A stretch of 60,258 nt of DNA from the NCBI GenBank assembly GCA_016788065.1, contig JAEUTI010000049.1, positions 1 through 60,258 of the forward strand, in the 5' to 3' direction. This document shows positions 59,902 through 60,258 of this stretch, in pieces. The number at the start of each line of letters is the position of its first letter. The stretch's first letter is position 1. The notes beneath the pieces were generated by a model that did not search any database, was not told where the DNA came from, and saw only the letters and a list, made by a program, of their open reading frames with translations. The DNA comes from Bacteroidia bacterium. GTDB taxonomy: Bacteria; Bacteroidota; Bacteroidia; AKYH767-A; OLB10. A program made the translations under genes and the position numbers.

Positions 59902-60258
59902 ATGAAAAAAATCTTCAATGCCCGGATAGATTTACTGCTATGCAAAATAGCTTGTCTGACTTTATTTGGAATAGGGGAGACGCAGGCCCAGTTCGAGCCA
60001 CAGTTTACTCAGTATATGTTCAATGAGATGTTCATCAATCCTGCCTATGCAGGATCCCGTGAACAGGTAGCCGCAACGATGCTGTACCGGAACCAATGGG
60101 TTGGACTCGAAGGAGCTCCCAAAACGCAAACAGCCAGCATTAACGGTCCGCTGATGAACAAAAAACTGGGACTTGGATTAACCATGATGAATGAATCTAT
60201 TGGAGTCACCAAACAGTTTGCGGTGTATGCGAGTTATGCATATCGCATTCAGGTAGGA
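59902..60258 (+). CDS. PorP/SprF family T9SS outer-membrane protein (5' part, cut by window end)
   Basis: The ORF starts with MKKIFNARIDLLLCKIACL, a signal peptide ending TQAQ near residue 32, then shows the family start QFTQYMFNEMFINPAYAGSR and YRNQWVGLEGAPKTQTASIN. These are the diagnostic blocks of PorP/SprF proteins, small outer-membrane barrels that help type B cargo cross or attach to the surface. Only 119 codons are inside the window and there is no stop. It lies 10 bases after the type B adhesin gene, the usual partner order. Confidence 0.92.
   Translation, partial: MKKIFNARIDLLLCKIACLTLFGIGETQAQFEPQFTQYMFNEMFINPAYAGSREQVAATMLYRNQWVGLEGAPKTQTASINGPLMNKKLGLGLTMMNESIGVTKQFAVYASYAYRIQVG

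Noticed and set aside
1-60258. tRNA, rRNA or other classical RNA genes
   Set aside because: I saw no cloverleaf with a GTTCRANNC-type arm and no rRNA sequence; the only clear RNA element is the cobalamin riboswitch. A covariance search would be decisive.

Overview
The window comes from a chromosome of the phylum Bacteroidota. Gliding/type IX secretion genes (gldB, gldC, a PorP/SprF protein, type A and type B C-terminal sorting domains), promoter elements of the TAnnTTTG type, a MurE with the meso-diaminopimelate motif DNPR, an MraY with a long internal insertion, and glycine-lipid acyltransferases all fit. I see no rRNA, tRNA, CRISPR array, prophage or transposase gene. Most of the window is a stable housekeeping backbone; the one clearly accessory-looking stretch is a gene-free, repeat-rich island at about 30.9-32.2 kb.

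Layout. (1) 0.4-12.8 kb: pdxJ (-), a lone sulfotransferase, then an envelope-assembly block reading right: CBS-ACT protein, a small BamA/TamA-like barrel, nadK, two tandem DUF6089-like barrels, uppS, bamA, two Skp/OmpH chaperones and murI. (2) 12.8-14.9 kb: a zinc-ribbon membrane protein and a gamma-carbonic anhydrase (-), and a small lipoprotein (+). (3) 14.9-20.2 kb: asnB, then a vitamin B12 uptake pair (BtuG-like propeller lipoprotein and BtuB-like TonB receptor) led by a cobalamin riboswitch, all on the minus strand. (4) 20.3-27.8 kb: beta-barrel proteins, a glycosyltransferase divergent from trmB, an Omp28-like T9SS cargo protein, and korAB (2-oxoacid:ferredoxin oxidoreductase). (5) 28.0-30.9 kb: four overlapping genes, LolA-like, exported YidD-like, and two TPR/membrane proteins that share a PGxGxxYxG motif. 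(6) 30.9-32.2 kb: the non-coding island with nested palindromes, heptamer arrays and degenerate direct repeats. (7) 32.2-38.9 kb: TM2 protein, nadE, a barrel protein, gldB-gldC, engB and the glycine-lipid genes glsB-glsA. (8) 39.1-55.5 kb: the division and cell-wall (dcw) cluster mraZ-rsmH-ftsL-ftsI-murE-mraY-murD-ftsW-murG-murC-ftsQ-ftsA-ftsZ followed by a YqeY-like gene; murF, murB and ddl are not in it. (9) 55.7 kb to the end: a 1406-residue SprB-repeat adhesin with a type B sorting domain and the start of its likely PorP/SprF partner.

Functionally the window makes and assembles the cell envelope: undecaprenyl carrier (uppS), D-glutamate (murI), peptidoglycan precursors and septum (dcw cluster), outer-membrane barrels (bamA, skp), membrane aminolipids (glsA/glsB), and surface cargo (T9SS substrates). 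The least explained items are the YidD-centred four-gene locus, the repeat island (whose heptamer also sits exactly between murG and murC), and two genes whose promoter -7 element lies only four bases before the start codon, which suggests leaderless transcripts. All family calls were made by reading motifs by eye; no database search was run.
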